Positions 13,801-28,200 of a stretch of DNA of 64,000 bases are shown piece by piece; the first letter of the stretch is position 1, and the number at the start of each line of letters is the position of its first letter. The notes below the pieces were generated by a model, which was given only the letters and a program-made list of their open reading frames with translations, did no database searches and was not told the DNA's origin. Made by a program: the position numbers and the translations under genes. Source of the DNA: Chionis minor (Eukaryota; Chordata; Aves; Charadriiformes; Chionididae); the NCBI GenBank assembly GCA_013398295.1, contig VZSF01006828.1, forward strand, positions 363,744 to 427,743. Direction: 5' to 3'.

Positions 13801-16800
13801 AATATTACACAGGTGATTTTTCATATTCTGCTTTTTCTTGTGTCTCCCCCTTATCAGAAACCTGCCCTTGTGTTCATTTGACTTGATTATAACAAATAGA
13901 TAGCAATTATCTTGCTGGAAGGACTTCTGTGTTTTTCAGTCAATGTGCCCACCTACCCAGGACTCTCAAATGCATTCAAAGTGTTTTCCGTGCCTTTTCA
14001 CCTTAAAAGGTGGTTTTTATTAAAAACAGTACTTCATAAAAACGCGATTACAAAAATGTGAGCATTAGTGAGGAATAATGTCCTCAATAATCAACTCTTG
14101 AGTAATTTACTCTTTATCTTAACGTGTTTTAATTTATAATTTGTCTTAATTACTGAGGTCAGTCACTTCAGGAGGATGCCAGTCTTAAAGGGTTTCAGCA
14201 GGTAGTTCGAGCTCCCAGGAAGAAACCTACAGTATTGCCTTTCTAGTATTTATGCAGATATGATCTCCACAGAAAGCAGACACCTTCTCAATATTAGGGC
14301 ATTTTTAATGACTTTGTTTTACTATAAATTAATTGATACTCATGTTATACAAATAAAACTGTTCCTGTATTTCTGGCCATTTTTTATACAGCAAGCAATA
14401 TGATCAGTCAGAAAAATTAATTGTTCCAAACGAAACACAATGGCTTCAGTTGCATTCTTAGTTTAAATAGTTAAGCAAGGAAAGCCAGAGTACTGCAAAA
14501 TTAAAGGCTCTGACTGCAATGTGTATTATTCAAAGGCATTAAATCCAAAATGGTTTCAATAAAACTGGGCACCACCCTTTTTTATGTGTGGAATTATTTG
14601 TGGAGCCCAGTATTCACATGAGTAAGGGCAGGATCCGGCTGTGGAATGTCCTGCTCAAACATTTCAAAATCAATCAGAGCCAAAATTTGAGCTGCATGTG
14701 AAGTTTCTCACCCCTGATAGTGTCTGCACTTCAGAGTATATGCTCAGTCTGTAGGTTTAGAGATTTTTGTCTCAGCTTCTTTGTAGAGGTGAACACCTGG
14801 CCTTAGCAGAGTTGATAGGAGTTTTTCAATAATCTCTACTGGGGCAGAATTTTACTCAAGGGTGTGCTATTAATCCTTGCAATATTCTTTATGATCAGCC
14901 ACTCTTCTAGAGACAGACCACATACAGACAGATTTGGCCTTTCCATCCCCATTTAGTACTGTGTGTTGTGTGCACTCTCGTCTTGCGTGGCACAGCTGCG
15001 CAGATCCTATTTGAATCCCTGCTCTGAGTGCCCCGTTGCTTGTTGTGGAAATGAATCTGTTGGAATTGCACTCAGCATGGTTCTGCTGCAGGGCTGAGTG
15101 TGAAGGCAAGCTTTTGTTACAGCTCTGCAGCCTTCACTCTGATATGTGTTGTAGCTTACAGAATGGCTTTTAGGCTCAGTTTTAAGTAATATGCATCCTA
15201 AATATTGGTGCTAGGTGTTCCAGCTGCTTGCAGAATTTTTCCCTCCCTCTTTGTAAAAAATTAAAACCCCTGATCCCCACTGAATGTGGTTAACAATAAA
15301 AGAAATAGTTAAAAAGAAGTCCTGAGATTGCATTCAATGTTCTGTCCAACAGTGGAGAATAAGAGGTTGGAAGATGAATCGACATCCCAGGGTTGAGTGC
15401 TGCTGGGAACAGAAAGGTGCTTGTTTGCTATGGATGTGGGAAGACATTTGTCAGACAGGTTATTTTTCAATGAGTTAAGAGGTCAAATCCAGTCCTACTA
15501 TGAGCCTACTGGTAGATGTTTCTTACCAATTGGGAAAACATTTTTGCAGAAGATGTGAACTGCGAGGATACACGATTGAGAGAGGATTCTCCAGGATTAA
15601 TGTCACTAACAATGTCACTGGTTTCACGATTGTCATAAGCTAAGTTGGGTTTGTGCTGCCTTCAGAAAGGGCAGGTTCCCTGTCACTTCACAGTTCCTCA
15701 TGGTAATGAGTAGGATCAACCCATCTACTCTACTGACAACTAATCCTTCTTCGCATTCCCCACAAATCAATTAATCCTTTCTCACAGTCATCAGTCAGAT
15801 CAGCAGATGGATTCAGTTCGCTGCTCAGCCCCGCAGGCAGGGAGAAGGGAGTGGGAGAATCCCCTTGTCCTTTGGCTGAAGCCAGCTGTGAAGAGCACGC
15901 GGAGAATTGATGGACGAGGGAAGGGATGGCACGGGACTGCTGAGCGGTGCAGTCAGTGGCTGCTGCTGGAGCAGATGGGCCAAGCCACGTGAGAGCTATG
16001 GCACGTGAATCCAGGTGGCTTTGCAAATGAGAGACTGGAGTGCAGTGACTAACAAACAAATGGGATAAGCTTTCACATTAAAAGTAAGGCATAAGATACA
16101 AGGAGTATATTGGATTTAGTAGGCTGGTTAAGATAATAGCTGAGAAACAGAAAAGCATTTACAAACAGAATGAAGGACATGGGAGAATCTTCTCACCAAG
16201 ACTTCTTCATGTGTGTCAAACATCTGGTCTGTAGAAACACCAAAACTCCAAACTAGACAGCGGTAATATGAGGAAGCACTTTGGTTTTGACCTTCTGGAT
16301 TAATTCCTGACCCAAAACCATCTATTCCAATCCAATGCCACTAAACTATCCAGTGAGCTCTCAGGCTATAAATGAATCAAAATGAATCTGAGATCTTATT
16401 ATGTGGAAATGCCATCTCTGATACGATATCCCATTTTTCTTTTGAAATTGGCCCATATTGCTTTAACATTACAAAGGCAGCTTATTAAGTGGGAGATGGG
16501 GGAAAATCCTTCCTGGTAGGATTACTAATTATCCAAACTTTAAATGTAACCCTGGTTGAACTTTATTGTTCCTATACACTTCGGGCTTCTTTTGAAGGTG
16601 GCTGTCTTCTGAAAGAATGTATTATGTATTCTACCGTTTCCTAGAAAATGAGGTGTAAGTGAAGGTTTTCCTTTTCTGTCGCTTTTTAAACAAACTTGAC
16701 TTTCTTCTTGGCATTCTCCCTTTGTGGCAGGAAATAAGCTGCACAGTGGTCCCCTTCAGTTCTGTGGTTTTGATACTCCCCTCAGGCACTTGTCTTGGAC

Positions 16801-19800
16801 CAGCAAGTGAAGATGGGAACTCCACCAAAGTGTTAAATATCTAGCATGTTAATTAAATACACCCCCACCTGTCAGCTTCAGTAGTGTCTGTTATAAAGGA
16901 TATTATTCTCAGTAATATTATTTGTAATAATATGTAAACACACAATTACTTTAAAGTTCTGAAGACTTTTGCCCCTGTCCATCTACAATTGCTTCTTTCT
17001 CTGCGTAACATGAAGGGTAAGTACATTAGTATGGTGCCAGATTCAGCTCATATTTTGTAGTGACATAAATTCAGAATCACTACATTGACACTGATAAAAC
17101 AGATGGTGAAACCCAAGCTAGACAGAACTGTAATTATATCTGCGGTGTTAGAGGTGAAGGTATGTTATTAAAACATTTCCCTCGTCTCTTTGAATAATGT
17201 ATAGGTCTTGCAAAATGTAAGCATCATACGGACAATATCAAATGTCACTCTAGCTTTTGGATGGGAAAAAGTATATGGTGCAAATGGGAATATGCTTAGA
17301 AGAACTATGAGAGCTCCTAATTAGCCATTATAGGATTCCATTAATCTCTTCAATCGACTAAAAGAATTAGTCATTGAAGTCTATTTGTCTTAAGATGGAA
17401 AGAAGGCTTAACCAAAGCCTTTGGACTGAGCATAGTGCAAGGAAAAGCATATTCTGTGCATGTAGCTACATCTGTTGGTTTTCTTAGAGAAGGTCACAGC
17501 CATCTTGAGATAATGTCAGAGCAGATGTCATTCAAGAGTGCAGAGTACAGTAGTAAAATATACCGGTGCTCTGAGAAGCTGCCATGGCTGAGTGTGCATG
17601 TACCCCAGCTAAAAGAATTTATATTCCCGACTGAGAGTTTGGAGCTGGAGGTCACAAATAGAAAAATACAAGGCCCAAATTACTTTAATACATTTCTGTT
17701 CCATTGGTTAGTGTCATAGACTAGATCGTATGTACAGCTGCTTTCTTGGGGCTATCGGCGGGGAGCAGGATGGGCGTGCAGCCGTGGGCTGCCTGTCCCC
17801 TCGGGACTGCGCCTGTCCCACGAAGGGTGGCCTCTGCCTGGCTTCCGCGCTGGAGCTGCCAGATCTTGCACAGTCAGTAGAACCGTGTTATCCCAGCAGT
17901 TTGAAGGCTGGAAATCCATCAGCGAATTTTTGAGTTTCCAACTTTCGTGGTTCTGATTTTAATCTTCCTAATACAAAACAACTACATTTGCTCCAACGTG
18001 GTTTTCCTGAGTTACGCAGCTTCAGCAAAAAGCTTCCTCTCACCCAGTGAGCTCATATGTCAATAGTATTTCCTGTTTAATTTATGTATTTGTTGCCCCT
18101 GTTATCAAATAGGGCAAGAAACTGTGTTGGATTAAGGCATCTGGAGGGAACCAGAAGTGAAAATGCAGGAAAGGAAAAAGGGAGGAGGAACAATAAAGGA
18201 GAGTGAACACCAGAGAGGTGAATTAGCAGTGGCTGTAAAGGTGGAGACATACTGCCACCATGCAGTGACGACGATAAAAAGAAACCTGACCATATTTTGC
18301 CATGGATCTCTGGTGCAGACCCATCCTTGAAATTGGTGGGAATTCAGTGGACCAGAGAGCACGTTATCTCTAATGTATTTTTTGGCTCACGAGTCACAAT
18401 TAAAATTAAATTCTGCCTTCTGCAAAATTAAATTGGACACACTGGTCTGCTGCAGTGAATCCTTGATCTTGGTTGGTCTCAGTTGAGCTAGACTACTCAA
18501 GAAAAAAACCCAAATGATAACTATGGAACTTTTCTTGTGAGAGTAGGTGAAATTGCTATCATAGCACAAGTTATTTTCAAGGAAATCTAGGATGTATGGG
18601 TTACTTTTCAGGATAAGAAAGATTGTTTTACAGGCTCTCACTATTGACTGCTGTTCCTATAGATCATTCCATTCAAGTGTCTTGGCTGCAAAAATATTAA
18701 TACAAATGTTGTTATGAGATGATGATGTTCTCAATATTACATAGAATAAATGTTATCACTTAAATATTGTAAAGTGCCAGTGTTTCTGCATGCTGCAGCT
18801 TTTTGCTAAGATGAGCATACACTTGTCAAATGTTTTGAATTCTCTATTATTCAGTAAACGAGCAGGTGGTTAATTAAAGTAGCATTACTATACTGGGAGG
18901 TGATCAGATTGCAAACATATCTTTAGCAATTGGCTCTTGTAGATAAAATAGAAGAGAGCTGATGGAAATCTGAAAATGTCAGTAGACACAAAAAGCCACC
19001 TTAGCATGTTACCTGATAAAATAAGAGTAGAGAAGTAATGGCGTGGTCAATATTAACTGCCATCAGATGGAGAGAAATCAGATTGTCAGGGATCTATAAA
19101 ACTCTTGCCAAAGTAGAACCTCATTTACACATACAGATCTTCCTACCCTTTGCTAAGAAAAGCATATGTGACAGCTTAGAGGTTTTAGCTGCCAAAGATC
19201 TTTCACTCTGAATACAGTAAATGTCACATCTATTTATTTATCGTTAAATTTTGCTAAGTATCTGTAGAAATATTTGGATTTTTTCTATCATAATGTAGAT
19301 GTTTAAAAGTAAAAGAATCCAGATTATAATGCAGCTGTAGCACCAAACCATATGGCTGCTAAATGGGGGCAAAAATACACCACTGAATTACTGGAAGTAA
19401 ACATAAACTGGATGCGATCTTCAGAAGAATATTAAAAGGAATATATAAATACCAGGGTATTGCCATAAAATCATGCAATCAGACAATAGTAGCCATCAGG
19501 CAATAGATTATTTCACATGCTGAAACTAATCACAGTTGTATAGCAATTTACATTTTCTAAATGCCAGGAAAATATTAACTAATGAACCTTGGCAAGCAGA
19601 GTGTTTCTACCAACTGCAGTGGTGGTTATAACAACATCTAGGCCTTTTTTGAGAGCGAGAAAGAGAGAGAAATAAGGCAGCCATCCTACACCCCAGCTTT
19701 ATTAGAATCTGTCCAGAGTCCCAGGTGCTCAGAACAGTCTTGGTTGTTTTTAATTCAATTCAAGCCTTTGACTTCTTTCTTTTACGAAAACGTCTACTGG

Positions 19801-20447
19801 GTGATTTATTGGTGTATTGGGTGGAATTTGCAGTGTGCTGAGCAAGAACAAATGGTCCAGTGGAATACATATTCAATGTTATGAATAGTATCTGGCTTGA
19901 GAGAGAATTCAAATTAGTGTGGGTGTTGTGTTGCCTGTTCTTTTGCTCAGAGACGGTTTTGTGATAAGTCCATTTGGATTGTACATCATTGTGTAAAAAG
20001 AAAAAAGTTAATAACTTTCAGGAGAAAAGCCTATGTCTCTGCTTGGTCTGCTGAAAACTTACTGGGGACAACTGTACTTTCATATTTTAGGTCTCTTTTT
20101 TTCTTTTTCCACAATGTGGAAGGAGAGGAGACCTCTTTGTCCCATCCGTAGCCATCTCCAAACTGCTTACCAGAAGTAAACAATCCTTGAACTTCAATTG
20201 GATTTTGTGAATTATCGTCATGGGGAATAGACTCTCAGTATTCATAACTGCAGTGCTTAGAATTAGAAATATAATATAAAGAGCTTACTTAAAAATTGGC
20301 CAGATTTATCAAGATTTCTTATTATTGCATATTGAACTAGCTCTGCCCTGGAAACTCAGATCTAAGTTACATTGGGTGAAGACTTTCTCTCCTGAAGTTT
20401 TATGTATGAGACAAAAAACAACTCTGAATATCTCTTTCTTTCTACAG
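7898..20447 (+). other. PTPRG: PTPRG intron, 12.55 kb
   Basis: This large intron separates the two juxtamembrane exons. By eye it holds no exon with both splice sites and a recognisable frame. It contains a 12-bp tandem repeat at 10216-10257, a GA-rich stretch near 19650-19675, and several AT-rich, homeodomain-site-like stretches (for example 14030-14160) that could be conserved regulatory DNA. That cannot be judged from one sequence. Confidence 0.8.
10216..10257. repeat. 12-bp tandem repeat, about 3.5 copies
   Basis: The unit GAGTCTGTGATG occurs twice exactly (10216-10227 and 10228-10239), then once with changes (GAGTCTTTAATG, 10240-10251), then as a half unit GAGTCT. It is a small minisatellite inside an intron with no visible function. 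Confidence 0.9.
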
Positions 20448-20539
20448 ATGATATGGAAGCAATTCCAGTCAAGCAGTTTGTTAAACACATCAGTGAGCTG
20501 TATTCTAATAATCAGCATGGATTCTCGGAAGACTTTGAG
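20448..20539 (+). CDS. PTPRG: PTPRG coding exon: N-terminal wedge region of D1
   Basis: The exon encodes (D)[17 protein letters not shown] and [13 protein letters not shown], the helix-turn-helix 'wedge' that precedes the D1 phosphatase fold. It starts with AT, completing the Asp codon split after the 7897 donor, and ends on a full codon (GAG) before GTACGG. Acceptor tctttctttctacag. The 92-bp length and phases (1 in, 0 out) fit both neighbours. In RPTP family structures this segment packs against the catalytic domain and has been discussed as a dimer contact. Confidence 0.95.
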
Positions 20540-23500
20540 GTACGGTTTAATGATCTACCAATAAAATGTTGTTTTCCTAAAGTTAATTGTGTATTAATAG
20601 TTAGGGGCTGTGCAACATCTGCGCAATGTTGTCATGTCAGGTAAATGCAGTGCTCGAATGTATCAGAAGAAATAGAGAAATACCAATTTGCCACCAGGTA
20701 TGAGCAATGTGGGACTGGGTGTTTATAGGTGCTTCCTAACCACCACAGATTTGGTGCCTTTAAGGGGGTGCCCTCCTAGATTTTTATTAAATAGGCAAAG
20801 CTGCCTGCAATCCCCCAGGAATGACATGGAGATAGAAGCAGTCGGTTTTAACTCCAGGCTTTTCTTACAATCTGCAGCTTATTTTACTTTTGTTGGCCCA
20901 GAATCTGTTCCTCTTAGTCACACTGAGAAGTCACATACCCCTTGAGTAGCCCAAAAGGAGTAAAGTAGTACTCACTATGAGTAAGAGTAGTAGAATTCTA
21001 GGTCTTTTGTGAAAACCCAAACTAGGGGTCAGTTCATGATGTCCTTGTTCATCCTCTTGTCAGCCAGGAAAGATTGCTGTTGAAGTCGTTGGTTATTTTG
21101 TTCCAGTGAAACCAAGGAGAAAGGCTTCAGGATTTAGTTGGTAGTATTTACCTAATGAGACTATTTTAAACTTTGCATCTTGTTACCTGTTTAGGACAGA
21201 TTCTGACCCATAAATCTGCTATAAATTGGAAGTAATTCCAATGAAGTGTAAACAGTTTTCCCCATCCAGGCTACCAAACCTATATTGCGCAAGCACAGTA
21301 AACATCACGCAGTATGAGGATGGGCTGCAGAGTCAGGCCTTGATAAGCTCAAGTTGGTATTCTCTGGCTAGTTTTTAGGCATTTATTATTTCTGCCAGTC
21401 TAATCACAGTCACTGCTGAACTTTTGGAAGTATTGAGAAGCAGGAGGAGCCCCAGGAAGCTGCATGGAGCTGTGCTACTGGCGTCCCTGCCAGCAAAAGG
21501 AGGTGTGTTTGTGCGATGCACGTGAACCAGAGAGGCAGCTCTGCTTGCAAACAAGGCAGTGAAACAAAATGGGTGGTCTAATATCTACGGCTGCTTCGCT
21601 TACGGCAGTAAAGACAAGACTGTATGCAGGAATTGTTTTTAATGGGATCATTTAAAACATTTATTGTTGCTGTTTGGTTACTGTCTATAAAGAGTGCCTG
21701 CTTTGTCTGATGCCCAAAAACCATTGTGTAAGTTAGAAACATTTTGTATTCATGAGGAAGGCAAATGTGTAAGGTGTTAAAGTGATTTAGTTCAATTGAC
21801 TGCTGGCTGGATGGCTGAGCAGGAATATTGAGGCATTTAACAATGTTGATGGTATTCAGGACAAACATTTATTCTCCAGAGAGTAGAATTTGATCAGGAT
21901 GATCAAATGCGACTCACTCTTCTCAATTATTTATGAATTGCGACCCCAGTGCTATTCATCACAGCTGGGTTTTACACCATTTAATTATTCAAAATAATCA
22001 GCAACACATCTGTAAACTTGGTCTGGCTTTAAGCAGGCTCTGCTTCAGCTGTCGCAAAATCACTGCTATTAACAAATGTTGGACACCTTCCGCCCGTGTT
22101 TTAGCAAAGAAAAACACTGCTCTAATAGCCCTGTTTTTTCCCTTCCTCCTGGAGCTCCCTGCTGCGAGTACCGCGCTGTGGCAGCCAGTCGGGAGGGATG
22201 GCTTTTGCCAATTAGTCCTGTTCTAGGGAGTGCGGGGTCCCCTCTGAAGGGAAGTTAAACTCCACCAACTGCACTGCACGCACCAAATTCTGGTCTCCAT
22301 GCTGGCTTAAAATTTGGAGCATCTCCTTTGAAGTCAGTATAGTTACTCCAGGTGTATTTCTTCGTAGCTGAGGTATCGGCTTCTAAAGAGTAATAAAGGA
22401 AATCTCCTCCTAGAGTAAGGAGAAGGAATAGGAGCAAGATGATGGCTGTCTGGGATAAACCATCCAGCTCCCTTTCATTGCTTACGTTCTGCCCTGCTGA
22501 TGCCTCGTGGGCCCAATTTTCTCCCAGTGACGGGACAGCAGAGTGAAACCCGGGATTTTTCACAGAGCCTGTAGGTAGAATGTTTCTCAAGTGCCTGAAC
22601 TGACTCAGAGATTAGAATCCCAGTTTTGAAAGTGGCTGAGGGATAGAGGAGCCTGAGGTTATGTTTATACAGCAGCTATTTGAAGTGGCTAGCGGTGTAA
22701 CTTCTCACAGCTGGTCAGATCCAGCCATGGTGTAAGTGCTGGAATCATATCTGCCAGCTAGAGCGAAGGCTTAGCTAATGTTTTATGGAGAAACTGTAGA
22801 ATTCCAGCTGAAACAGAAAATCCAGTGTCACAGGGCTAGCCTTGAATGGAAACCTCCACAGCCATATCACGTCTTCGTGCCTGGGGAACTTCCAAAAACA
22901 GGTATTAGGTTTTGCAGTCATATGGGCTCTTTACCAAAAAAAATCTGGTTTTTACATCTAACAAGGAAGAGAGAAGAGGATGGCACAGAGATGCTGAAAA
23001 AACATGAACGTTACTATAGAAAAAAATTAATCTTCCCAAAGATAGCCAGTACATGAGATTTTTTTAAATGAGAAAAGGATCAAAAAATTTCGCAAGAAGT
23101 TTCTGTGGCAGGAGGTTTTATGGTGGAACCTGTGGAAGGAAAGACTAAGCTATGCACACACGTACTCTGCTGGATGTAGAAAGTAAACATTCTCCATTTA
23201 TTTGTTGCTAGGTTTTGGTTTAAGTCTCTTCCTGTGTTTTTGGCAGCGTGTCGTGGGTTGTATTGAGTTGGTTTTTACATGAAGATGATTCCTTTGAAAG
23301 TAAATTGTGTGAATACTCCTTCCTCCTCTTAAAATGAGCTGTAATTATAGCTAAATATTTTGTAAATGTGCTTAGGAAGCGTTTTATGTGCAGAGGAAAA
23401 AAGAACTTTGAACTCACAAATCTTTCCTTGGAAAGTACATCCAAAATGAATCCTTATTCCCTTTGGGTAATCATAGTGCAAGTAGCCAGCTTTATTGTCT

Positions 23501-23899
23501 GGTGATAGCTGGGCTTTCTTGTATATACCGAATTGTTAAGATTTCCTTTGGGTCCTATGAATTTTCAATTTTTGATATAAACTAGAAATATAAGCCCCGA
23601 TTTAATACTGAACAACGAATACCTTTTTAAAATAAAGTCCACAACCCTGCATCACCAGTGCTGTTCTGGGATTTAACTCTGTATTCCACCTTGGAATTTG
23701 TTCAACCAAATACTGAAAAAAATTCCAGGGAGGTTTTTTGGCTTGCTCTCAGGCAGCTCCAGCACCCTCTTGCTGTGGCGTAGAGGGTGAGGTACCACAT
23801 TTTTACAGGTCAGCACCGGGGCAGGGTTTAGTGGCAAGACTGAACAGAGGTTGAGAGGCTTCCTGAGCCAGAGATTGTATCTACTCTTTGTCTAGCCAG

Positions 23900-25200
23900 A
23901 GATTTTCTTGGCATCGTTATGTTTAATAGTCTTTATAGATCTTCCACAAATTTCTAATTGCCTCTTGAACCCTTTTAGATTTCTGTATCCCATGCAAAGC
24001 ATCCCATGGCGATGAATTCTACAATTTGTTCCACAAGAATGGGCTTCCTTTTGCTTTTAACTCATGCCTAATAACTTCTTTTGGTGCCTCCTAGTTTTTA
24101 CGTTACAAAGTACATCCCAGTTCACTTAAATGCTTCACATGATTCTGTCTGGCTCACTCATATTCCCCCTTAATCATCTGTTTTGAAATCTGAAGAAGTC
24201 TAAACTATTTAATTTGTTTGATGAAGCCGTTCTAGACTCATGATGACTTGTTCCCTCTGTACCTTTTTCTCTTCCTTTACCATATCCTTTTTGAGATGGG
24301 AAGGCCAAAACTGTGTGCAGTATTTAATGAGCGGGTTTACTGTAGAGTTCTGTGGGAGCAAAGTGATGTTTTCTGTTTGGTTTTCTATTACTTTCCTCCT
24401 CCCTAACATACTATTTGTTTTTTAACGACTACTGAGCACTCAGCTGACACCTCCAGAAAAGTATCAGCGGTGACCCTGAGGTCTCATCACTGAATGGCAA
24501 TAGCAAATTGGGAACCTGTCAGTATGTATGTGTAGTTAGGGTTGTTTTTCCCAAGTACATCACTTTGCATTTATCAACTTTGAATTTCATTTGCCATTTT
24601 ATCACTCAGTCACTCAGTATTGCGAGATTGTTCGGCTTCCCTTCACAAACAGCTTTTGTTCTAATTATCCTGAATAATATTGTATCATAAACAGACGTTG
24701 TCTCCTCTGCAGTCCATTTGTGAATAGAATTAGGTCCCCGTAAGGTCCTGCTGGTGATACCTGAACACTGACAATTCCTGGGCTGCGAGTCCTACCTTCA
24801 ACCTTTTGGTATACAAGGCGAGTTTTCCTTTTGCTCCAAGACAGATCAGTTTTTTAAGCAAGGTTTTCCGAGAGGCCTTTTCACAAGCATTTTGGAAATC
24901 CAAATATGCCATTTTCTTGCAGACTCTTCTTACCTACGGACTTATTCAGGGACCTCTCCACAGTGTGTTAGAGGCATTTACTAGCTCTGCTATTTATTAC
25001 AGCGTCTCGCAGTTTGCCCCACAGAGAAGTCAGATTTAGTGGGCTGTAGTGCCTCAAAGCCCTTCTGGATCTCATTTTAAAAACTGACGTCACGTTTGTC
25101 ATATTCTGTTTCCATGATAGCCTGACCATATAGGGTGCCCTCCAAATTCTCCTTTCAAAAAGAGCGTGAAGTACCACCTCCCACGGTAAAGCTTTTCACT
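23900..25200 (-). mobile_element. decayed CR1-like LINE, reverse transcriptase fragment
   Basis: On the minus strand, two frames read like a broken non-LTR reverse transcriptase. Around 25130-24985 there is NVTSVFKMRSRRALRHYSPL followed by NLTSLWGKL, and at 24912-24795 YLDFQNACEKASRKTLLKKL followed by ICLGAKGKL. These resemble the CR1-family blocks NVTPIFKKGSR..NYRPVSLTSVPGKL and YLDFQKAFDKVPHKRLLKKL (from memory). On the + strand, 24300-24700 also matches the reverse complement of the downstream part of such elements (ACATCACTTTGCATTTATCAACTTTGAATTTCATTTGCC, about 24556-24600, seen here in two adjoining pieces). Stops and frameshifts interrupt it throughout, so it is an inactive fossil. The ends are approximate. 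Confidence 0.8.
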
Positions 25201-28200
25201 CCCTCCCATTGGCCGGTTACTGGAATAACACAATAAGTTTTTTGAGTATTCATGTCCTTTTGCTCTAAGAAAGGAACACCTAGCCAAGAAATCGCCCTCC
25301 ACCCCCAAAGCTAACTGTGAATTTTTATAGTCTAATGCGGTATTTGGATTTTTGAGATCAGACAATTTTATTTCCCTCCTCCCTAATTCTGGAGTGGGTT
25401 GGTCAGTGCTGCTGCGGGAGCGATTAGAGTGGGTGAATGCAATCTCTGCAGACCTCTCCTGCCTGTGGCCGTGTGAGTGTAATGATTCATTGCCAATTTG
25501 GAGTCTGAACAGGCTCGCTGAACTTGGAGGCAGGCTGTCTAGCTCCCTTATCACATAAATTGAAAATATCTTTATACTCCAGTGGCACCTTCTTCTAAAT
25601 GTCCTGAAATGTAAGAAAATAACATAAATCTATATCTTCAGTGATGCGGCAGGGATTTGCTAACGTTAGTCTCATGGTTGCTGCTGTTCGGGGCAGGGGT
25701 CACTAGCTCTTTTTAACCGTTGACCTCCGAATGTTATTCTCTAGCAAAGGGCCGCGTTGAAGACAGATAAAGCTGCACTTTGCACATTTCTTGAGACACT
25801 AAAAACACTGTGTAGTTAAACTGGCATCCCTTACAGATTAGACACAGCTTACACCAGACACATGCTTATAACTGCATCTACACCAAGGAATTTGGCAGTA
25901 GAAAGATGCCGTTTCAAAAGCATGCTGCTAGCAGACATTACTACACTGGGAAATGTTTTATAACCCTGGCCCAGAACTGCCATAATTAGAGGTATTCTCA
26001 GCCTGTGCATTGCTGTACTGGAACCAAAGGGAAGCAGCACTGTGAAGCTGGAGGAGGAAGAACTGCTGCAGAAAAGGGTCTTCCTGGAGTTCTCGATTCT
26101 TATCTCACCGCTTGGTCCACCCTAAGAAAATGGTATTGTGAATTAAGAGATAAAGTCGAAGAGAAGCAATAAAAGAAGTTCAGATATATGGGCTTTTGGT
26201 GACTAACCATAGTACCATACCCAAAGTTTCCCACAAGCAAATGGTCCTCCGCCATCTTCTCTTCTCCCATCCATTTATATGAATATTTAGCTCTCTATTC
26301 ATGATTCCTCCACTATTATTCCTCTGTTGAGTCCTTCTGGTTTGTTTATTTTCCCCTTCTTTCTAGGCTGTCCCCAGCTCACCTCTCTCTTGAGTGTCGT
26401 CGAAGAGTTTATACTAGTGTTAAATTATTGCAAAAATCTACACTATTCCTGTGGGATATCTTCAAATGCTATCTGCTGTCTCTGTTGGTACACTGTCTTC
26501 ATGTTTGCTGTGATAAAACAAACAGCAAGAGCACTACCGCAGAATTCTCTAATTTGGGATTAAAATAATAGATCAAACATGATTTTAGGGATGGATGAAC
26601 TAGCTGCTTTCATGCTGAAAAATGTCACGATGATATCAAAACGTAGCTATGGATCTTCTCTAATTTAGTCCTTCAGATTAGGATCCTTTCTTTGTTCATG
26701 ATTCCTCCTCATTGCTATTCATAGGCTTTCACAGTTCAGCCCCTGCTAGGACATCAGACTGAAGTAATGGGAAACAACAGCAGCACTGCATAAGGCCAGA
26801 TCAAGAAACCGAGCTCCTGCTCAGTCACTGTAGCAAAAATTCTTGCTCAGAACCTAATATTGCCAGCAAGAGGCTGGAGCAGTTTGATTTTACACTTAAA
26901 TGGAAATTCTTTGAAGTTTAGAAGAAACTAATCTGTAACTTGTTTCAGAAAGGCAATGAAAATGGGTCGTTAAACCTGGGTGTATCAAATTGCAATTAGC
27001 ATTAGCATGGACAATATAATTAAAAGGTAAATTAGCCATAATAGCATAGACTAGAACACTTTTTACAGTAACTAACGGTCAATTGAAACCATGTACTTTG
27101 GTTTCTTGGGTTGTCAATGATAAGTTGAAAGGACAGAATAAGAGCCTGTATCCATTCATCTTTGGACAGTAATGTGTTCTGCAAAGTTAAACATGAAGAG
27201 CAGCAGTGTGCTAGCCAGCTGCCGTTAGAATCAGTGCAAGAGACTAAGCAGGATTAAGAAAAGCCAAATAAAAGACTCCAGAGCTGAAAAGTTTGTGGAT
27301 GAATTACGGATGTGGTGATATGGACGCTATCTGTCCTGCCCCAACGTGCCAGTGGCAGTTTTGTGCTAATTGGAGAGGAGTTTGTTTAGGCTGCAATGAG
27401 CAGCCTGGGATCAGACCTGACCTGGTGGCCTGCCTGCAAACCGAAGTTGTAGTAATAGTATAATCGTGGTGATGTTTTAAATGCAAATGAAGGACTTGGT
27501 AGCCAGTAAGATTTAGAAATCCCAGGGTGTTCATTGCCTAAGCAATAGAAAACGCTGGGAAAGTAAACATGTAATATACATAAATGTGGTAAAATGGCAT
27601 AATTAGGCTGTTGACTTTTTGGAACTTTCTCCAGGGTGATATTTATTAACACTGGGCTGTCCTCTTCTGCCAAAGAGTAAATAATACTCTGAAGAGAGGC
27701 ACAGATAACAGGCTGCAACTAGTCTTGTCTTCTTGCAGCATTTTGTGCATTGATGAAAGACAACCACCTTGACTTTAATAACAAAGGAATGTTAACTTAT
27801 GCCTTACTGTCTGGTGGGGTGAGCCTGTGCTTTAGTAATTTGCTACCAGAATTTGGGGAGATGAACACAGGAGGGTAAGAGAGCATGGATAACTGCCCTC
27901 TGATCTCAGCCTGATCTGTCCGTGCCGCACAGCCAGATGCTGGCAGCGGATGGATGTCCTCGGGCCCCTTCTTGTTGGACAGCTTCAATGTTCCAAAGTG
28001 TTGGTTGTGTCCTGGACAGGGGGAAAGAGCGGGGGCTGAAGTCAAAACGACCTTTTACTGTTCTACATTGATTTTTAAAAAGACAAAAATAGTTGAGGCG
28101 CATTGGCAAGAGGGAAGCTTTTCTTGAACCGTCTCCTTTTGCTCTGCTTTTGCACTGTGCAGACATAGGAATCCACCATTATAGCAGCTTTCCAGAGTAT

